Source: Limnohabitans sp. 2KL-1 (GTDB lineage: Bacteria; Pseudomonadota; Gammaproteobacteria; Burkholderiales; Burkholderiaceae_C). From it: a stretch of 64,000 bases of DNA. This document shows, one piece after another, positions 43,719 to 55,464 of this stretch. The position numbers and the translations under genes are program-made. Numbering within the stretch: position 1 is the first letter of the stretch; each line of letters starts with the position of its first letter. The DNA lies in contig NZ_NESL01000001.1 in the NCBI RefSeq assembly GCF_003063435.1, forward strand, positions 744,001 through 808,000. Direction: 5' to 3'. The notes under the pieces were generated by a model. That model searched no databases. It was not told the DNA's origin and was given only the letters and a program-made list of their open reading frames with translations.

Positions 43719-45068
43719 ATGTTCAAGAAAATCCTGGTGGCCAACCGCGGTGAGATTGCCTTGCGCATCCAGCGCGCTTGCCGCGAACTCGGCGTGAAGG
43801 CCGTGATGGTGTATTCCGAGGCTGACAAAGAAGCCAAATACGTGAAGTTGGCCGAAGAAGCCGTCTGTATCGGCCCGGCGGCCTCGCCACTGAGCTACCT
43901 CAACATGCCCGCCATCATCTCGGCGGCCGAGGTGACCGATGCCGAGGCGATCCACCCCGGTTACGGCTTTTTGAGTGAAAACGCCGACTTTGCCGAGCGT
44001 GTCGAGAAAAGCGGTTTCCAGTTCATTGGCCCCACGCCCGAGTCGATCCGCATCATGGGCGACAAGGTCTCGGCCAAACAGGCCATGATCCGTGCCGGCG
44101 TGCCTTGCGTGCCCGGCTCCGAAGGCGAATTGCCCGATGACCCGGTGCAGATCCGCCGGATTGCCAAGAGCGTGGGCTACCCGGTGATCATCAAGGCCGC
44201 AGGTGGTGGTGGCGGGCGCGGTATGCGCGTGGTGCACACCGAAGCAGCGCTGATCAATGCGGTGCAGATGACCAAGGCCGAAGCGGGGGCTGCCTTCGGC
44301 AATCCTGCGGTCTATATGGAAAAGTTCCTGCAGAACCCGCGCCACATCGAAATCCAGATCCTGGCCGACAAGTTCAAGAATGCGGTCTATCTGGGCGAGC
44401 GTGACTGCTCCATGCAGCGGCGTCACCAGAAGGTGATCGAGGAAGCACCGGCACCGGGCATTCCCCGCAAGCTGATCGAGAAGATCGGCGAGCGTTGCGT
44501 GGCCGCCTGCAAGAAGATCGGTTACCGCGGTGCGGGCACCTTTGAGTTCTTGTTTGAAAACGGCGAGTTCTATTTCATTGAAATGAACACCCGTGTGCAG
44601 GTCGAGCACCCTGTGACCGAATGGATCACCGGTGTGGACATCGTCAAGACCCAGATCATGGTGGCTGCGGGCGAGAAATTGCCTTTCACGCAGCGTCAAA
44701 TCCAGATCCGCGGTCATGCCATCGAGTGCCGCATCAATGCCGAAGACCCCTTCAAGTTCACGCCCTCGCCCGGTCGCGTCACGTCCTGGCACATGCCCGG
44801 TGGGCCGGGTGTGCGGGTGGACTCGCACGTTTACAACAACTACTTCGTGCCCCCGAACTACGACTCGATGATCGGGAAACTGATTGTTCATGGCGACACC
44901 CGCGAGCAGGCTTTGGCCCGCATGCAGACGGCCTTGAACGAGACGGTGATCGAGGGCATCAACACCAACATCCCGCTGCACCGCGAGCTGATGGTGGACG
45001 CCAAGTTCATGCAAGGCGGCACCAACATCCACTATCTGGAACACTGGCTGAGCCAGCACAAACGCTGA
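43719..45068 (+). CDS. accC: Acetyl-CoA carboxylase, biotin carboxylase subunit
   Basis: 449 aa ATP-grasp enzyme. [19 protein letters not shown] at the start, [18 protein letters not shown], the glycine-rich [32 protein letters not shown] and [14 protein letters not shown] are diagnostic. It is co-transcribed with accB, and prmA begins six bases after its stop. Confidence 0.97.
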   Translation: MFKKILVANRGEIALRIQRACRELGVKAVMVYSEADKEAKYVKLAEEAVCIGPAASPLSYLNMPAIISAAEVTDAEAIHPGYGFLSENADFAERVEKSGFQFIGPTPESIRIMGDKVSAKQAMIRAGVPCVPGSEGELPDDPVQIRRIAKSVGYPVIIKAAGGGGGRGMRVVHTEAALINAVQMTKAEAGAAFGNPAVYMEKFLQNPRHIEIQILADKFKNAVYLGERDCSMQRRHQKVIEEAPAPGIPRKLIEKIGERCVAACKKIGYRGAGTFEFLFENGEFYFIEMNTRVQVEHPVTEWITGVDIVKTQIMVAAGEKLPFTQRQIQIRGHAIECRINAEDPFKFTPSPGRVTSWHMPGGPGVRVDSHVYNNYFVPPNYDSMIGKLIVHGDTREQALARMQTALNETVIEGINTNIPLHRELMVDAKFMQGGTNIHYLEHWLSQHKR

Positions 45069-45074
45069 GACCGT

Positions 45075-45962
45075 ATGTTTGAACTGAGCTTGCTGTGCCC
45101 GGAAGAACGGGTGGATGTCATGAGCGACGCGCTCGATGCCCTGGATGCCTTGAGTGTGTCGGTCGAAGACGCCGATGCCCAGACCCCGGCCGAGCAAGCC
45201 TTGTTTGGCGAACCGGGCATGCCGCCGCCCAAAGACGGCTGGCAGCGTTCGCGCGTGGTGGCGCTGTTCGCGCAAGAGGCGGCGGCCAAAGAGGCCGCGC
45301 AGCTTTTGGGCGTGCAGGATTTCTTTGATGGTTGCCGTTTGCTGGGCATTCAGGCGGTGGCCGATCAGGACTGGGTGCGTCTGACGCAGTCGCAGTTTGC
45401 GCCGGTGGAAATCACACCCGATTTCTGGATCGTGCCGACCTGGCACGAGCCGCCTGCGCAAGCACGGCAGATCATCCGTCTGGACCCCGGTCTGGCGTTT
45501 GGCACGGGCACGCACCCGACCACCCGCATGTGTTTGCGCTGGATTGCGCAGCATGGCGTGCAAGGTCAGCGCGTGCTCGATTACGGTTGCGGCTCGGGCA
45601 TTCTGGCCATTGGCGCCGCCAAATACGGTGCGAGCGAGATCGATGCGGTGGACATCGACGATGCCGCTGTGACCGCAACCGAGCTCAATGCCGAGGCCAA
45701 CCATGTCCGCTTGCAAGCGGGCTTGCCTGACAAGGCGCAGGGGCAGTACCAGACGGTGCTGGCCAACATCCTGGCCACGCCGCTCAAAGTGCTGGCACCT
45801 TTGCTGTGTTCTTATGTGGCGGCGGGCGGCTCGCTGGTGTTGGCGGGCATTTTGGAGCGTCAGGCCGATGAACTCAAAGCCGCTTATGCCCCATGGGTCG
45901 CGCTGGAAGTGACTGACAGCGAAGACGGCTGGATTCTGATGACGGCTGCAGCGTCCAGATGA
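45075..45962 (+). CDS. prmA: Ribosomal protein L11 methyltransferase
   Basis: 295 aa S-adenosylmethionine methyltransferase acting on ribosomal protein L11. The substrate-recognition N-terminal domain is followed by the Rossmann domain: LDPGLAFGTGTHPTTRMCL, VLDYGCGSGILAIGAAKYG, and ANILATPLKVLAPLL. It follows accC closely, as in many betaproteobacteria. Confidence 0.95.
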   Translation: MFELSLLCPEERVDVMSDALDALDALSVSVEDADAQTPAEQALFGEPGMPPPKDGWQRSRVVALFAQEAAAKEAAQLLGVQDFFDGCRLLGIQAVADQDWVRLTQSQFAPVEITPDFWIVPTWHEPPAQARQIIRLDPGLAFGTGTHPTTRMCLRWIAQHGVQGQRVLDYGCGSGILAIGAAKYGASEIDAVDIDDAAVTATELNAEANHVRLQAGLPDKAQGQYQTVLANILATPLKVLAPLLCSYVAAGGSLVLAGILERQADELKAAYAPWVALEVTDSEDGWILMTAAASR

Positions 45963-45980
45963 CGTGTCGTGCCGCCTGAC

Positions 45981-45986
45981 TACAAT
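45981..45986 (+). promoter_or_regulatory. Possible -10 element of the DUF3426 gene
   Basis: TACAAT with a 6-nt gap to the ATG at 45993. This suggests a leaderless transcript. Confidence 0.45.
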
Positions 45987-45992
45987 GCTTGC

Positions 45993-46844
45993 ATGAACAG
46001 GATCACCCGATGTCCCTCATGCAGCACGGTCTATCAAGTCGGATCTGAACATCTCCAGGCTGCCCATGGCTGGCTGCAATGTGGTCAATGCCAGCATATT
46101 TTTGACAGCACGGGTTTGGTTTTGCTTTGGGCGCCTGCTGAGGGATCCGCGCCCCCGTCTGCCGATGCCATAGCCTCTTCAAGTCCCGCACAAGTCAAGC
46201 GCATCCCCATAGAGGACTTGTTGCCGAGCAATGGCGCATCCACATCGCTCAGTGATGAGCCGGCCAGTTCCGATTTGCTGTCTTTTGAGCAAGCGTTGTC
46301 CAGTTTCAAGCCGATACGGGATGACTTGACGCCCGCTGCGCCCCCCTCTTCGAACGATGCCGGTGAGGTTGTGTCGGGTTGGCGTTCGCCTGTTTTTTCA
46401 GGTCGCCATGTGATGGCTTGGGTGCTGTTATTGGTCTTGATTGTTCAACTGGTGTTTGTCCAAAGACAGACCATTGCGGCTCATTGGCCTGCAGCAGGCA
46501 CCGTTGTTCGGCAAGTGTGCATGTCATTGGGATGTGCCCTGAATCCCTTGTCTGATCAAGACGGCATGGTGATTGAGGGTTCTGATTTGGTTCAGCGTGG
46601 TGCTGACCACTTTTTGAGCTGGACCGTGCGCAATATTTCAGAGCATCCGTTGGGAATGACCGCTTTGGAGTTGAGTTTGAATGATGCCCAAAAAATGGTC
46701 TGGTTGCGCCGTGTTCTTCTTCCCTCGGATGTGGGAGCGCCGGATGTTTTGGGGCCAGGACAGTCTTGGTCCGGCGAATTGAAGGTCGAGGTGGATCCAG
46801 CACAGCCGATCAGCGATTACCGCCTGCTGAGTTTTTACCCATGA
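45993..46844 (+). CDS. Zinc-ribbon DUF3426 membrane protein
   Basis: About 283 aa. An N-terminal MJ0042-type zinc ribbon (RITRCPSCSTVYQV and GWLQCGQCQHIFD) is followed by a Ser/Pro-rich cytoplasmic region, one membrane segment (VMAWVLLLVLIVQLVFV, about residue 145) and a C-terminal DUF3426 domain. Function unknown. Placement after prmA is common in Burkholderiales. In-frame codons upstream to 45969 are unlikely to be used given the -10 hexamer. Confidence 0.82.
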   Translation: MNRITRCPSCSTVYQVGSEHLQAAHGWLQCGQCQHIFDSTGLVLLWAPAEGSAPPSADAIASSSPAQVKRIPIEDLLPSNGASTSLSDEPASSDLLSFEQALSSFKPIRDDLTPAAPPSSNDAGEVVSGWRSPVFSGRHVMAWVLLLVLIVQLVFVQRQTIAAHWPAAGTVVRQVCMSLGCALNPLSDQDGMVIEGSDLVQRGADHFLSWTVRNISEHPLGMTALELSLNDAQKMVWLRRVLLPSDVGAPDVLGPGQSWSGELKVEVDPAQPISDYRLLSFYP

Positions 46845-46883
46845 GTTCATTCGGCCATGGCCGAGTAGCCTGTCCAATTTAAA

Positions 46884-46913
46884 AAGCCCGGCACTGTTGC
46901 CAGTGACGGGCTT
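46884..46913 (-). terminator. Intrinsic terminator of the histone-like gene
   Basis: On the minus strand AAGCCCG pairs with CGGGCTT, with an inner CACTG/CAGTG stem and a TTGC-type loop, followed by TTTAAAT. It lies 25 bases past the histone-like gene stop. On the plus strand it may also end the convergent DUF3426 transcript, though no T-run follows that way. Confidence 0.75.
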
Positions 46914-46937
46914 GGTTGCTAGCGACTGACGTCTGAA

Positions 46938-47438
46938 TCAGGGCTTGGCGGCCGAAGGAAACGGCCATGCTGCTTGAGGATTCAAAGTCGTTTGCGCAGC
47001 TGGGGCAGCGGGCGCTTTGGATGCCTTCTTTGCTGCTGGTTTTTTGGCGGCTTTTTTCACAACGGCTTTTTTGGCGGCTGGCTTTTTGGCTGCAGTTTTC
47101 TTGACTGCTGCTTTTTTGGCTGGAGCTGCTTTTTTCGCTGGTGCCGCTTTTGGGGCTGCTGCTTTCTTTGCAGTGGCTTTTTTGGCGGGTGCCGCTTTTT
47201 TGGCTGCTGCTACTTTTTTAGCGGGAGCGGCTTTCTTAGCGGGAGCTGCTTTTTTGGCGGCTGGCTTTTTGGCTGCGACTGCTTTTTTGGCAGGAGCGGC
47301 TTTCTTAGCGGGAGCTGCTTTTTTGGCGGCTGGTTTCTTGGCTGCGGCTACTTTTTTAGCTGGAGCCGCTTTTTTGGCCGGAGCGGCCTTTTTCGCTGGA
47401 GCAGCTTTTTTTGCTGCTGCTTTTTTTGCAGTTGCCAT
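46938..47438 (-). CDS. Histone H1-like Lys/Ala-repeat DNA-binding protein
   Basis: 166 aa made almost entirely of Lys, Ala and Pro, in repeats of the type KKAAPA, KKAVA and KKPAA, ending in a short normal tail (TTLNPQAAWPFPSAAKP). It resembles the C-terminal domain of eukaryotic histone H1 and bacterial AlgP/PhaF-like tails. Non-specific DNA compaction is expected. AAGGAG lies 7 bases before the ATG at 47438, which excludes the upstream in-frame start. The repeat DNA makes large false ORFs on the other strand. Confidence 0.85.
   Translation of the reverse strand: MATAKKAAAKKAAPAKKAAPAKKAAPAKKVAAAKKPAAKKAAPAKKAAPAKKAVAAKKPAAKKAAPAKKAAPAKKVAAAKKAAPAKKATAKKAAAPKAAPAKKAAPAKKAAVKKTAAKKPAAKKAVVKKAAKKPAAKKASKAPAAPAAQTTLNPQAAWPFPSAAKP
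46995..47430 (-). repeat. Low-complexity tandem repeats within the histone-like gene
   Basis: Imperfect repeats of 15-24 bases encoding KKAAPA-type units, with blocks of near-identical sequence around 47210-47260 and 47290-47340. Repeat copy number may vary between strains. Confidence 0.75.
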
Positions 47439-47630
47439 GATTTTCTCCTTGATCAAGTTGAGAACTCAACGGAAAGGGAACGCTTGGTGCTTGTTGGATT
47501 GCACAAAGCGATCCATGGCACTGAGGAAACCCCCAACACCATGAACGCGGGAAACCCACGACGCCCAAGGCCCGAAGGCATTGCGGCGCGTGGCTTGAAG
47601 TGGGGTTTCATTGCAGAGGGGCTCAGAAGA

Positions 47631-48776
47631 TCAGTCCCAGGACAAAGCCCCGCCTGTTTGATATTCGATGACGCGGGTTTCAAAGAAATTGCGTTCTTTT
47701 TTCAGGTCAATCATCTCGCTCATCCAGGGGAAGGGGTTCTCTTCATTGGGGAAGAGTGCTTCCAGGCCAATTTGGGTGGCGCGGCGGTTGGCGATGTAAC
47801 GCAGATAGCCTTTGAACATGGAGGCGTTCATACCCAGTACGCCACGCGGCATGGTGTCTTCGGCGTAGCGGTATTCCAGTTCCACCGCTTTGAGGAACAG
47901 GGCCTTGATTTCGGCCTTGAACTCGGCTGTCCACAGTTGTGGATTTTCGAGTTTCACCGTGTTGATCAGGTCGATGCCGAAATTGCAGTGCATGGATTCG
48001 TCGCGCAGGATGTATTGGTATTGCTCGGCAGCACCGGTCATCTTGTTTTGACGGCCCAGCGCCAGAATTTGCGTGAAGCCCACGTAGAAGAACAGGCCTT
48101 CCATCAGGCAAGCGAACACGATCAGCGACTTGAGCAAGGTCTGGTCGGTTTGCAGCGTGCCGGTGTGGAAGTTCGGGTCCATGATCACGTTGATGAACGG
48201 GATCAGGAACTCGTCCTTGTCGCGGATGGACTGGACTTCGTTGTAGGCGTTGAAGATTTCGCTTTCGTCCAGACCCAGCGATTCCACAATGTATTGGTAC
48301 GCGTGGGTATGGATGGCTTCTTCGAAGGCCTGGCGCAACAAGAACTGACGGCACTCGGGGGCTGTGATGTGGCGGTAAGTGCCCAGCACGATGTTGTTGG
48401 CCGCCAGCGAGTCGGCGGTGACAAAAAAGCCGAGGTTGCGCTTGACGATGCGACGCTCGTCTTCGGTCAGACCGTTGGGGTCTTTCCACAAAGCGATGTC
48501 GCGGTTCATGTTCACTTCCTGCGGCATCCAGTGGTTGGCGCAGGTGGCCAGGTATTTCTCCCAAGCCCATTTGTATTTGAAAGGGACCAGCTGGTTGACG
48601 TCGGTCTGGCCGTTGATGATGCGCTTGTCGGCGGCAGTCATGCGGCGAGGTGTGGCCGGTGCAGATGGGTTAACGGGTGAAGACGGCGATGCTGTAGCGG
48701 CAGCGGTGTCTGCGCCAGCAAAAGAAGGCATTGCAGGTTGCAACGCAGGTTTGACTTGATCGTCCCAGGACAGCAT
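47631..48776 (-). CDS. nrdB: Ribonucleoside-diphosphate reductase, beta subunit (class Ia)
   Basis: 381 aa diiron radical-generating subunit. The radical Tyr lies in [13 protein letters not shown], the metal-binding Glu/His in [11 protein letters not shown] and [10 protein letters not shown]. The N-terminal 45 residues are an Ala/Pro/Ser-rich extension. The C-terminus contains the NrdA-binding tail. Downstream of nrdA on the same strand with a 141-base gap. Confidence 0.95.
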   Translation of the reverse strand: MLSWDDQVKPALQPAMPSFAGADTAAATASPSSPVNPSAPATPRRMTAADKRIINGQTDVNQLVPFKYKWAWEKYLATCANHWMPQEVNMNRDIALWKDPNGLTEDERRIVKRNLGFFVTADSLAANNIVLGTYRHITAPECRQFLLRQAFEEAIHTHAYQYIVESLGLDESEIFNAYNEVQSIRDKDEFLIPFINVIMDPNFHTGTLQTDQTLLKSLIVFACLMEGLFFYVGFTQILALGRQNKMTGAAEQYQYILRDESMHCNFGIDLINTVKLENPQLWTAEFKAEIKALFLKAVELEYRYAEDTMPRGVLGMNASMFKGYLRYIANRRATQIGLEALFPNEENPFPWMSEMIDLKKERNFFETRVIEYQTGGALSWD

Positions 48777-48885
48777 AAAAAATTCCAGTTCTCAAATTAT
48801 GAAAGCATGCCAACAAATTGCAAAGCGGTGAATCGCTTTATGGCGCAAGGCACACTTGAAGTGTTGTTCAATTGCATCGTACTGT

Positions 48886-48904
48886 GTGCCGTCAGACACG
48901 GCAC
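48886..48904 (-). other. Hairpin in the nrdA-nrdB intergenic gap
   Basis: GTGCCGT and ACGGCAC arms with a 5-base loop, without a T-run, just after the nrdA stop. A separate short palindrome ACACTT-G-AAGTGT is at 48852-48864. These could be RNA processing or partial-termination elements that set the NrdA:NrdB ratio. Confidence 0.35.
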
Positions 48905-48917
48905 GATGCGCCATTCA

Positions 48918-51848
<2,931 letters not shown>

Positions 51849-51928
51849 TTTTTTGGAATTTCTGCTTGAAGTGGGTGCAATCAAAAGGAAAAATGCCGTT
51901 GCGCGTTAATTGTGAGAATTTGTAAAAG

Positions 51929-51944
51929 ACACTATATATGGTGT
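51929..51944 (-). promoter_or_regulatory. NrdR box 1
   Basis: ACACTATATATGGTGT, matching the NrdR consensus (ACAC-W-ATATAT-W-GTGT) with one mismatch. It lies about 80 bases upstream of the nrdA start codon. Confidence 0.85.
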
Positions 51945-51960
51945 CTGAGTGCAAGGCAAG

Positions 51961-51976
51961 CCACTACCTGTAGTGT
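51961..51976 (-). promoter_or_regulatory. NrdR box 2
   Basis: CCACTACCTGTAGTGT, a weaker NrdR box whose centre is 32 bp (about three helical turns) from box 1. That is the paired spacing typical of NrdR operators. Confidence 0.75.
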
Positions 51977-52235
51977 ATCTTGAGATGGTCACCTGCAGGC
52001 GATGTGGACGAGGTGGCCAAGTTTGGAGGTGTCATTGTTTTTGCGCTTGGCCGCACAAATGCAGTGGCCTGGAAGCCCGATGACAAGGGCATTTTGAGAT
52101 TCAAAATCAAGGCCGTTGCGGCTTGCAGGAGACTTTGGCCCTGATCGGGTTGTGTTTTCAGGAAAAGACTTGGGGTCGTCCTATTTCAGAAGGTTTCAAA
52201 TGATAAAAGTGTAAAAAATGTAATGAAAAATATTT
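51977..52235. other. Gene-free stretch between nrdA control region and ampD
   Basis: With the nrdA upstream region this makes 387 bases without a confident gene. A 48-codon open frame on the plus strand (about 51979-52143, TTG start) encodes an unrecognised peptide containing KFGGVIVFALGRTNAVAW; it has no clear start or ribosome site and may be an eroded gene. The last 60 bases are very AT-rich, with TAAAAATGTAATG-type runs. Confidence 0.4.
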
Positions 52236-52835
52236 TTAAATGGGCGTGTCGGACTCGGGAAAAACGCCCGCTGGGCATGGCAACAAGGACTTCAGTCGAT
52301 GCCAGTCGAAACCCGGTCCGGGATCCAGTTTTCTGCCCGGTGCAATGTGTTCATGGCCGGCAATATGGGCAATCGGGTACCGATGGCGCAAATGTTGACA
52401 GAGATTGACCAGCTGCAGGTATTGGGCGTCTTCGAACACATCGCCCTCCAGACCCTCGAGTTCTATGCCAATGGAGTCGTTGTTGCAGTTGGTGCGTCCC
52501 CGGTATTCGGACTGCCCGGCGTGCCAGGCACGGTCATCGGCGCTGACAAACTGCCATAAAGCACCGTCACGCCGGATGTAAAAGTGCGATGACACCTGCA
52601 GGCCCCTGATTTGCTCAAAATAAGGGTGGGCGCCCCAGTCGAGCTGGTTGGTGAACAGGTCTTGCACCTGCCCACCACCGTATTGGCCTGGCGGCAAGCT
52701 GATCGAGTGGAGCACCAACAGGTCGATGCAGGCCCCTTCGGGTCTTGGGCCAAAGTTGGGCGACTCCAGTCGTATGGCGGGCATGTACCAGCCCTGATGC
52801 CAAAGGCTTTTATCTTCAAAGGGGCGTGTGATCAT
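52236..52835 (-). CDS. ampD: 1,6-anhydro-N-acetylmuramyl-L-alanine amidase AmpD
   Basis: 199 aa cytoplasmic zinc amidase of murein recycling. LVLHSISLP and HEHIAPGRKLDPGPGFDW supply the His/His/Asp zinc ligands, and SSHFYIRRDG and GRTNCNNDSIGIELEG complete the fold. The frame runs upstream, but the ATG at 52835 gives the normal AmpD N-terminus. Its products feed Mpl, encoded at 40545. In the same orientation as the PP0621-like and CcsA-like genes. Confidence 0.93.
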   Translation of the reverse strand: MITRPFEDKSLWHQGWYMPAIRLESPNFGPRPEGACIDLLVLHSISLPPGQYGGGQVQDLFTNQLDWGAHPYFEQIRGLQVSSHFYIRRDGALWQFVSADDRAWHAGQSEYRGRTNCNNDSIGIELEGLEGDVFEDAQYLQLVNLCQHLRHRYPIAHIAGHEHIAPGRKLDPGPGFDWHRLKSLLPCPAGVFPESDTPI

Positions 52836-52902
52836 CGCGAGGGGTCCGGAACTGCTCAGGCCGGGACATGTGCACCCATGCGGCGCAATGGGCGGGCCTG
52901 CA

Positions 52903-53139
52903 TCAGGCCGGGTTGCGATCCTGCGCAGCTGAACGGTGCTCCGTGCTGCAATAGGTACCCTTGACCCCCGAGACGGCCTCTTCCTGTGGCAGGTGGATGC
53001 CACAGTGGGCGCAGATGACCATGTTCGAAGGCGTAGCCGCTGGGGTATCGTTTTTCGGGTTCGGGGTATCGCCAATGCGGCTGCGCTTGATGGCCCAGAT
53101 GACCACCAGAATGACCAAAAGTAAAAAAAGGTATTTCAT
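52903..53139 (-). CDS. Small PP0621-family protein with membrane anchor
   Basis: 78 aa. An N-terminal hydrophobic segment (KYLFLLLVILVVIWAIK) is followed by a Pro-rich linker and a Cys-containing end (VICAHCGIHLP, TYCSTEHR), probably a zinc ribbon-like fold. Its ATG at 53139 overlaps the stop of the upstream CcsA-like gene, so it is translationally coupled. Function unknown. Confidence 0.75.
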   Translation of the reverse strand: MKYLFLLLVILVVIWAIKRSRIGDTPNPKNDTPAATPSNMVICAHCGIHLPQEEAVSGVKGTYCSTEHRSAAQDRNPA

Positions 53140-53939
53140 CCAGCGCGTCCAATCAAGACTTCGAGCACGAAACGTGAACCGGCATAAGACAGCAACAGCA
53201 AGCCAGCGCCCATATAGAGCACGCGCACGGCACGGCGGCCTCGCCAGCCCCATTGGCTGCGTCCAACCAGCAAAGTGGCAAATGTCAGCCATGACAAAAC
53301 GGCAAAGACTCTTTTGTGGTCCCAGCGCCATGGACCATGACTTTGCCCATACAGGGCTTCACCAAACAAGGCGCCTGCGATCAGGGTCGCGGTCAACAGC
53401 ACAAAACCGGCGGTCACAAAGCGAAAAGTCAGCCGCTCCAACGTCAGCAAGGGCAAGCCACCGGCACCTTCCTGGGCCAGGCGAATGTCGTGTTCGGTGC
53501 GTGTCATCAACCAAGCGTGGACCACGGCAGCGGCAAACATGCCGTAAGCCGACAGGCCCAGTGCCCAGTGCAGTGGTAACCAAGCCGAGGCCTGAGGCGT
53601 CAAGGGGGTACCAGGAAAGACCCAAGCCAGGACCACGGTGATGGCTCCCAGGCTGCCCACGGCCCAGCGTGCCTTGAGTTTGGGAAAGAATTGGGTCTCG
53701 ATCATGTAAGCGGTCACCACCAACCAGGACGTCACTGACAGGGCGGGCGCAAAGCCAAAACGCACAGGCCCCATCAGCAAAAGCAGCAGGCTGCCGGCGT
53801 GCAGACCCCAAGCCAGCCACAGCAGACGCCGTGCGGGCTGGTCACTCAGGCGCTGCGGTGCCAAGGCAGGCAGCACATAGGCCAAGGCGGCCAATACCGA
53901 GAAGGGCAATGTCCATGGGGACACACTCGCTAAAATCAT
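53136..53939 (-). CDS. CcsA/YpjD-like cytochrome c assembly family membrane protein
   Basis: 267 aa with about eight membrane segments. The region HWALGLSAYGMFAAAVVHAW and the later WRWDHKRVFAVLSWLTF contain the conserved His and the Trp-rich motif of the cytochrome c assembly (CcsA/CcmC) family. Haem handling is possible, but this YpjD-like branch has no proven role. Divergent from ffh, a common pairing. Confidence 0.85.
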   Translation of the reverse strand: MILASVSPWTLPFSVLAALAYVLPALAPQRLSDQPARRLLWLAWGLHAGSLLLLLMGPVRFGFAPALSVTSWLVVTAYMIETQFFPKLKARWAVGSLGAITVVLAWVFPGTPLTPQASAWLPLHWALGLSAYGMFAAAVVHAWLMTRTEHDIRLAQEGAGGLPLLTLERLTFRFVTAGFVLLTATLIAGALFGEALYGQSHGPWRWDHKRVFAVLSWLTFATLLVGRSQWGWRGRRAVRVLYMGAGLLLLSYAGSRFVLEVLIGRAG

Positions 53940-54016
53940 GACTCCGAGTTTAGCCTTTCAGGCGCAGCCACAGGGGCTTCGCCATCAAGCTGGGCCGGAT
54001 ATTTCTGGATTTTCCC

Positions 54017-55399
54017 ATGGCCTCCGCTCTGACCGACAAACTCTCGCGCCTCGTCAAGACCATCAGCGGACAGGCCCGCATCACCGAATCCAACGTGGCG
54101 GACATGCTGCGGGAAGTGCGCATGGCCCTGTTGGAGGCCGACGTGGCCCTGCCCGTGGTGCGCGACTTCATTGCCCGGGTGAAAGAAAAAGCCCTGGGCC
54201 AGGAAGTCATGGGCTCGCTCAAGCCCGGCCAGGCCTTGGTGGGCGTGGTCAACCGCGAGCTGGCCGCCACCATGGGCGAAGGCGTGGCCGACATCAATCT
54301 GGCGGCGCAGCCCCCCGCCGTGATTTTGATGGCCGGTTTGCAAGGTGCCGGTAAAACCACCACCACCGCCAAACTGGCCAAGCACCTGATCGAAAAGCGC
54401 AAAAAGAAAGTGCTCACGGTTTCGGGCGACGTGTACCGCCCTGCCGCCATCGAACAGCTCAAGACGGTGACCGCTCAGGCCGGGGCCGAATGGTTCCCCA
54501 GCTCGCCCGACCAAAAACCGATCGACATCGCCCGCGCAGCGATTGACTACGCCCGTAAACACTTTTTTGACGTGCTGCTGGTCGATACCGCCGGTCGCCT
54601 GGCCATTGACGAAGTCCTGATGGCCGAAATCAAGGCCTTGCACGCCGAACTCAAGCCCGTCGAAACCCTGTTCGTGGTCGATGCCATGCAAGGCCAGGAC
54701 GCGGCCAACACCGCCAAGGCTTTCAGCGAAGCGCTGCCGCTCACGGGCATTGTGCTGACCAAGCTCGACGGCGACTCACGCGGTGGTGCGGCCCTGTCGG
54801 TGCGCCAGATCACCGGTGCGCCCATCAAATTTGCCGGCACCAGCGAGAAAATTGACGGCCTTGAAGTGTTCGACGCCGAGCGCCATGCCGGCCGCATTTT
54901 GGGCATGGGCGACATCGTGGCGCTGGTGGAGCAGGTCACCGCCGGTGTGGACATGGAAGCCGCGCAAAAGCTGGCCGCCAAGGTCAAAAGCGGTGGCGGT
55001 TTTGATCTGAACGACTTCTTGGCGCAGATCCAGCAAATGAAGCAAATGGGCGGCTTGTCCAGCCTGATGGACAAATTGCCCAGCCAGCTGACCGCCAAGG
55101 CCGGTGCCATGGACATGGACAAGGTCGAAAAAGACATCGCCCGCAAGCAAGGCATCATCCACAGCATGACACCTAAAGAGCGCAGCAAACCCGAGCTGAT
55201 CAAGGCCACCCGCAAGCGCCGCATAGCCGCTGGTGCGGGTGTTCAGGTGCACGACGTCAACCGCATGCTCAAAGAGTTTGAGCAAATGCAGGACATGATG
55301 AAAAAAATGCAGGGCGGTGGCCTCATGAAGATGATGAAGCGCATGGGGGCCATGAAAGGCATGATGGGCGGCGGGGGCTTTCCTGGCATGCCGCGTTGA
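54017..55399 (+). CDS. ffh: Signal recognition particle protein Ffh
   Basis: 460 aa. N-domain helices are followed by the GTPase G domain with GLQGAGKTTTTAKLA, DTAGRLAID and TKLDGDSRGGAAL, then the Met-rich M domain (MQDMMKKMQGGGLMKMMKRM) that binds signal sequences and 4.5S RNA. The 4.5S RNA gene is not nearby. Divergent from the CcsA-like gene. Confidence 0.97.
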   Translation: MASALTDKLSRLVKTISGQARITESNVADMLREVRMALLEADVALPVVRDFIARVKEKALGQEVMGSLKPGQALVGVVNRELAATMGEGVADINLAAQPPAVILMAGLQGAGKTTTTAKLAKHLIEKRKKKVLTVSGDVYRPAAIEQLKTVTAQAGAEWFPSSPDQKPIDIARAAIDYARKHFFDVLLVDTAGRLAIDEVLMAEIKALHAELKPVETLFVVDAMQGQDAANTAKAFSEALPLTGIVLTKLDGDSRGGAALSVRQITGAPIKFAGTSEKIDGLEVFDAERHAGRILGMGDIVALVEQVTAGVDMEAAQKLAAKVKSGGGFDLNDFLAQIQQMKQMGGLSSLMDKLPSQLTAKAGAMDMDKVEKDIARKQGIIHSMTPKERSKPELIKATRKRRIAAGAGVQVHDVNRMLKEFEQMQDMMKKMQGGGLMKMMKRMGAMKGMMGGGGFPGMPR

Positions 55400-55431
55400 A
55401 GCGCCTTTGATCATCACCACGCCGACGCCCC

Positions 55432-55464
55432 GTAGGTCGGAGCTTCAGCTCCGACATGCCTACA
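55432..55464. repeat. REP-like palindromic element after ffh
   Basis: GTCGGAGC-TTCA-GCTCCGAC (55436-55455), flanked by GTAGG and CCTAC that extend the hairpin. It lies between the convergent ffh and miaB genes. It looks like a dispersed repeat and may act as a bidirectional transcript end. Confidence 0.6.

Noticed and set aside
46995..47430. Regular short repeats that might suggest a CRISPR or VNTR array
   Set aside because: The repeats are in-frame codons for Lys/Ala/Pro units of the histone-like protein, with no unique spacers.
46974..48680. 568-residue plus-strand open frame rich in Phe, Gly and Cys
   Set aside because: It is the antisense of the Lys/Ala repeat gene and nrdB, whose products are unmistakable; repeat composition keeps the opposite frame open.
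48852..48864. ACACTT-G-AAGTGT as a third NrdR box
   Set aside because: It is 13 bp with the wrong centre; NrdR boxes are 16 bp with an ATATAT-type core, so it is reported only as a palindrome.
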